Shown here one piece after another: positions 7,293 through 7,370 of a stretch of DNA of 7,370 bases. The DNA lies in NCBI RefSeq assembly GCF_000454545.1, contig NZ_CM002139.1:98385-105754 (forward strand), read 5' to 3'. Positions within the stretch are counted from its first letter, which is position 1. Every line of letters begins with the position of its first letter. The notes under the pieces are model-generated. The model had not been told where the DNA came from. It made no database searches and saw only the letters and a list, made by a program, of their open reading frames with translations. A program made the position numbers and the translations under genes. This stretch comes from Xanthomonas cassavae CFBP 4642 (GTDB taxonomy: Bacteria; Pseudomonadota; Gammaproteobacteria; Xanthomonadales; Xanthomonadaceae).

Positions 7293-7370
7293 TCAACGCA
7301 GCCGGAAAACGAAACACGCCACATCCGCCGCGCTGAGGGCGCTCAACCCCCCGGTTTTTTGCCGTTTTCG

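Noticed and set aside
7345..7360. AACC-CCCC-GGTT followed by a T-run, as a possible terminator of the ATP-grasp gene
   Set aside because: The stem is only 4 bp with a half-AT composition, and the T-run overlaps the stem; the window ends too soon to judge.
7305..7369. Inverted repeat GAAAACG (7305-7311) and CGTTTTC (7363-7369)
   Set aside because: Only 7 bp with a 51-base loop at the window edge; expected by chance often enough not to report as a structure.

Overview
The window looks like a Xanthomonas-type gammaproteobacterial chromosome (family Xanthomonadaceae). This is inferred from the very GC-rich codon use of the two long genes and from their gene order; I could not run a species search. 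Hand counts show strong base-composition contrast: 43 of 60 bases are G or C at 2461-2520 inside tamB, against 23 of 60 at 121-180, 23 of 60 at 6241-6300 and 28 of 60 at 6841-6900. A GC-rich core operon is therefore flanked on both sides by AT-richer DNA that looks accessory.

Layout. Positions 1-392 lie downstream of tamB. They hold no complete recognisable gene, only a protein-like open frame on the minus strand (probably a gene remnant), a small hairpin and a repeated TTGTCCAA motif with a 9-bp dyad. Positions 393-6025 are the tamA-tamB operon on the minus strand, with the two genes joined by a 4-base GTGA overlap. Positions 6026-6386 are an AT-rich divergent intergenic region with the probable tamA promoter, a perfect 12-bp palindrome and two very short doubtful reading frames. 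Positions 6387-7292 encode, on the plus strand, an ATP-grasp protein of the MvdC/MvdD (graspetide maturase) type that stops just before the metal-binding E-x-N motif. The last 78 bases hold no recognised gene.

How the genes work together. TamA is the outer-membrane Omp85-family barrel with three POTRA domains. TamB is the inner-membrane-anchored, periplasm-spanning beta-rich partner that docks on TamA. Together they form the translocation and assembly module, implicated in outer-membrane protein assembly and in phospholipid movement to the outer membrane. The ATP-grasp gene is transcribed divergently and has no evident functional link to tamAB.

The main point of interest is this orphan, apparently truncated peptide-modifying ATP-grasp enzyme. 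It has no convincing precursor peptide, partner maturase or transporter in the window. I see a probable remnant of a peptide-modification locus, not clear evidence of a new complete system.
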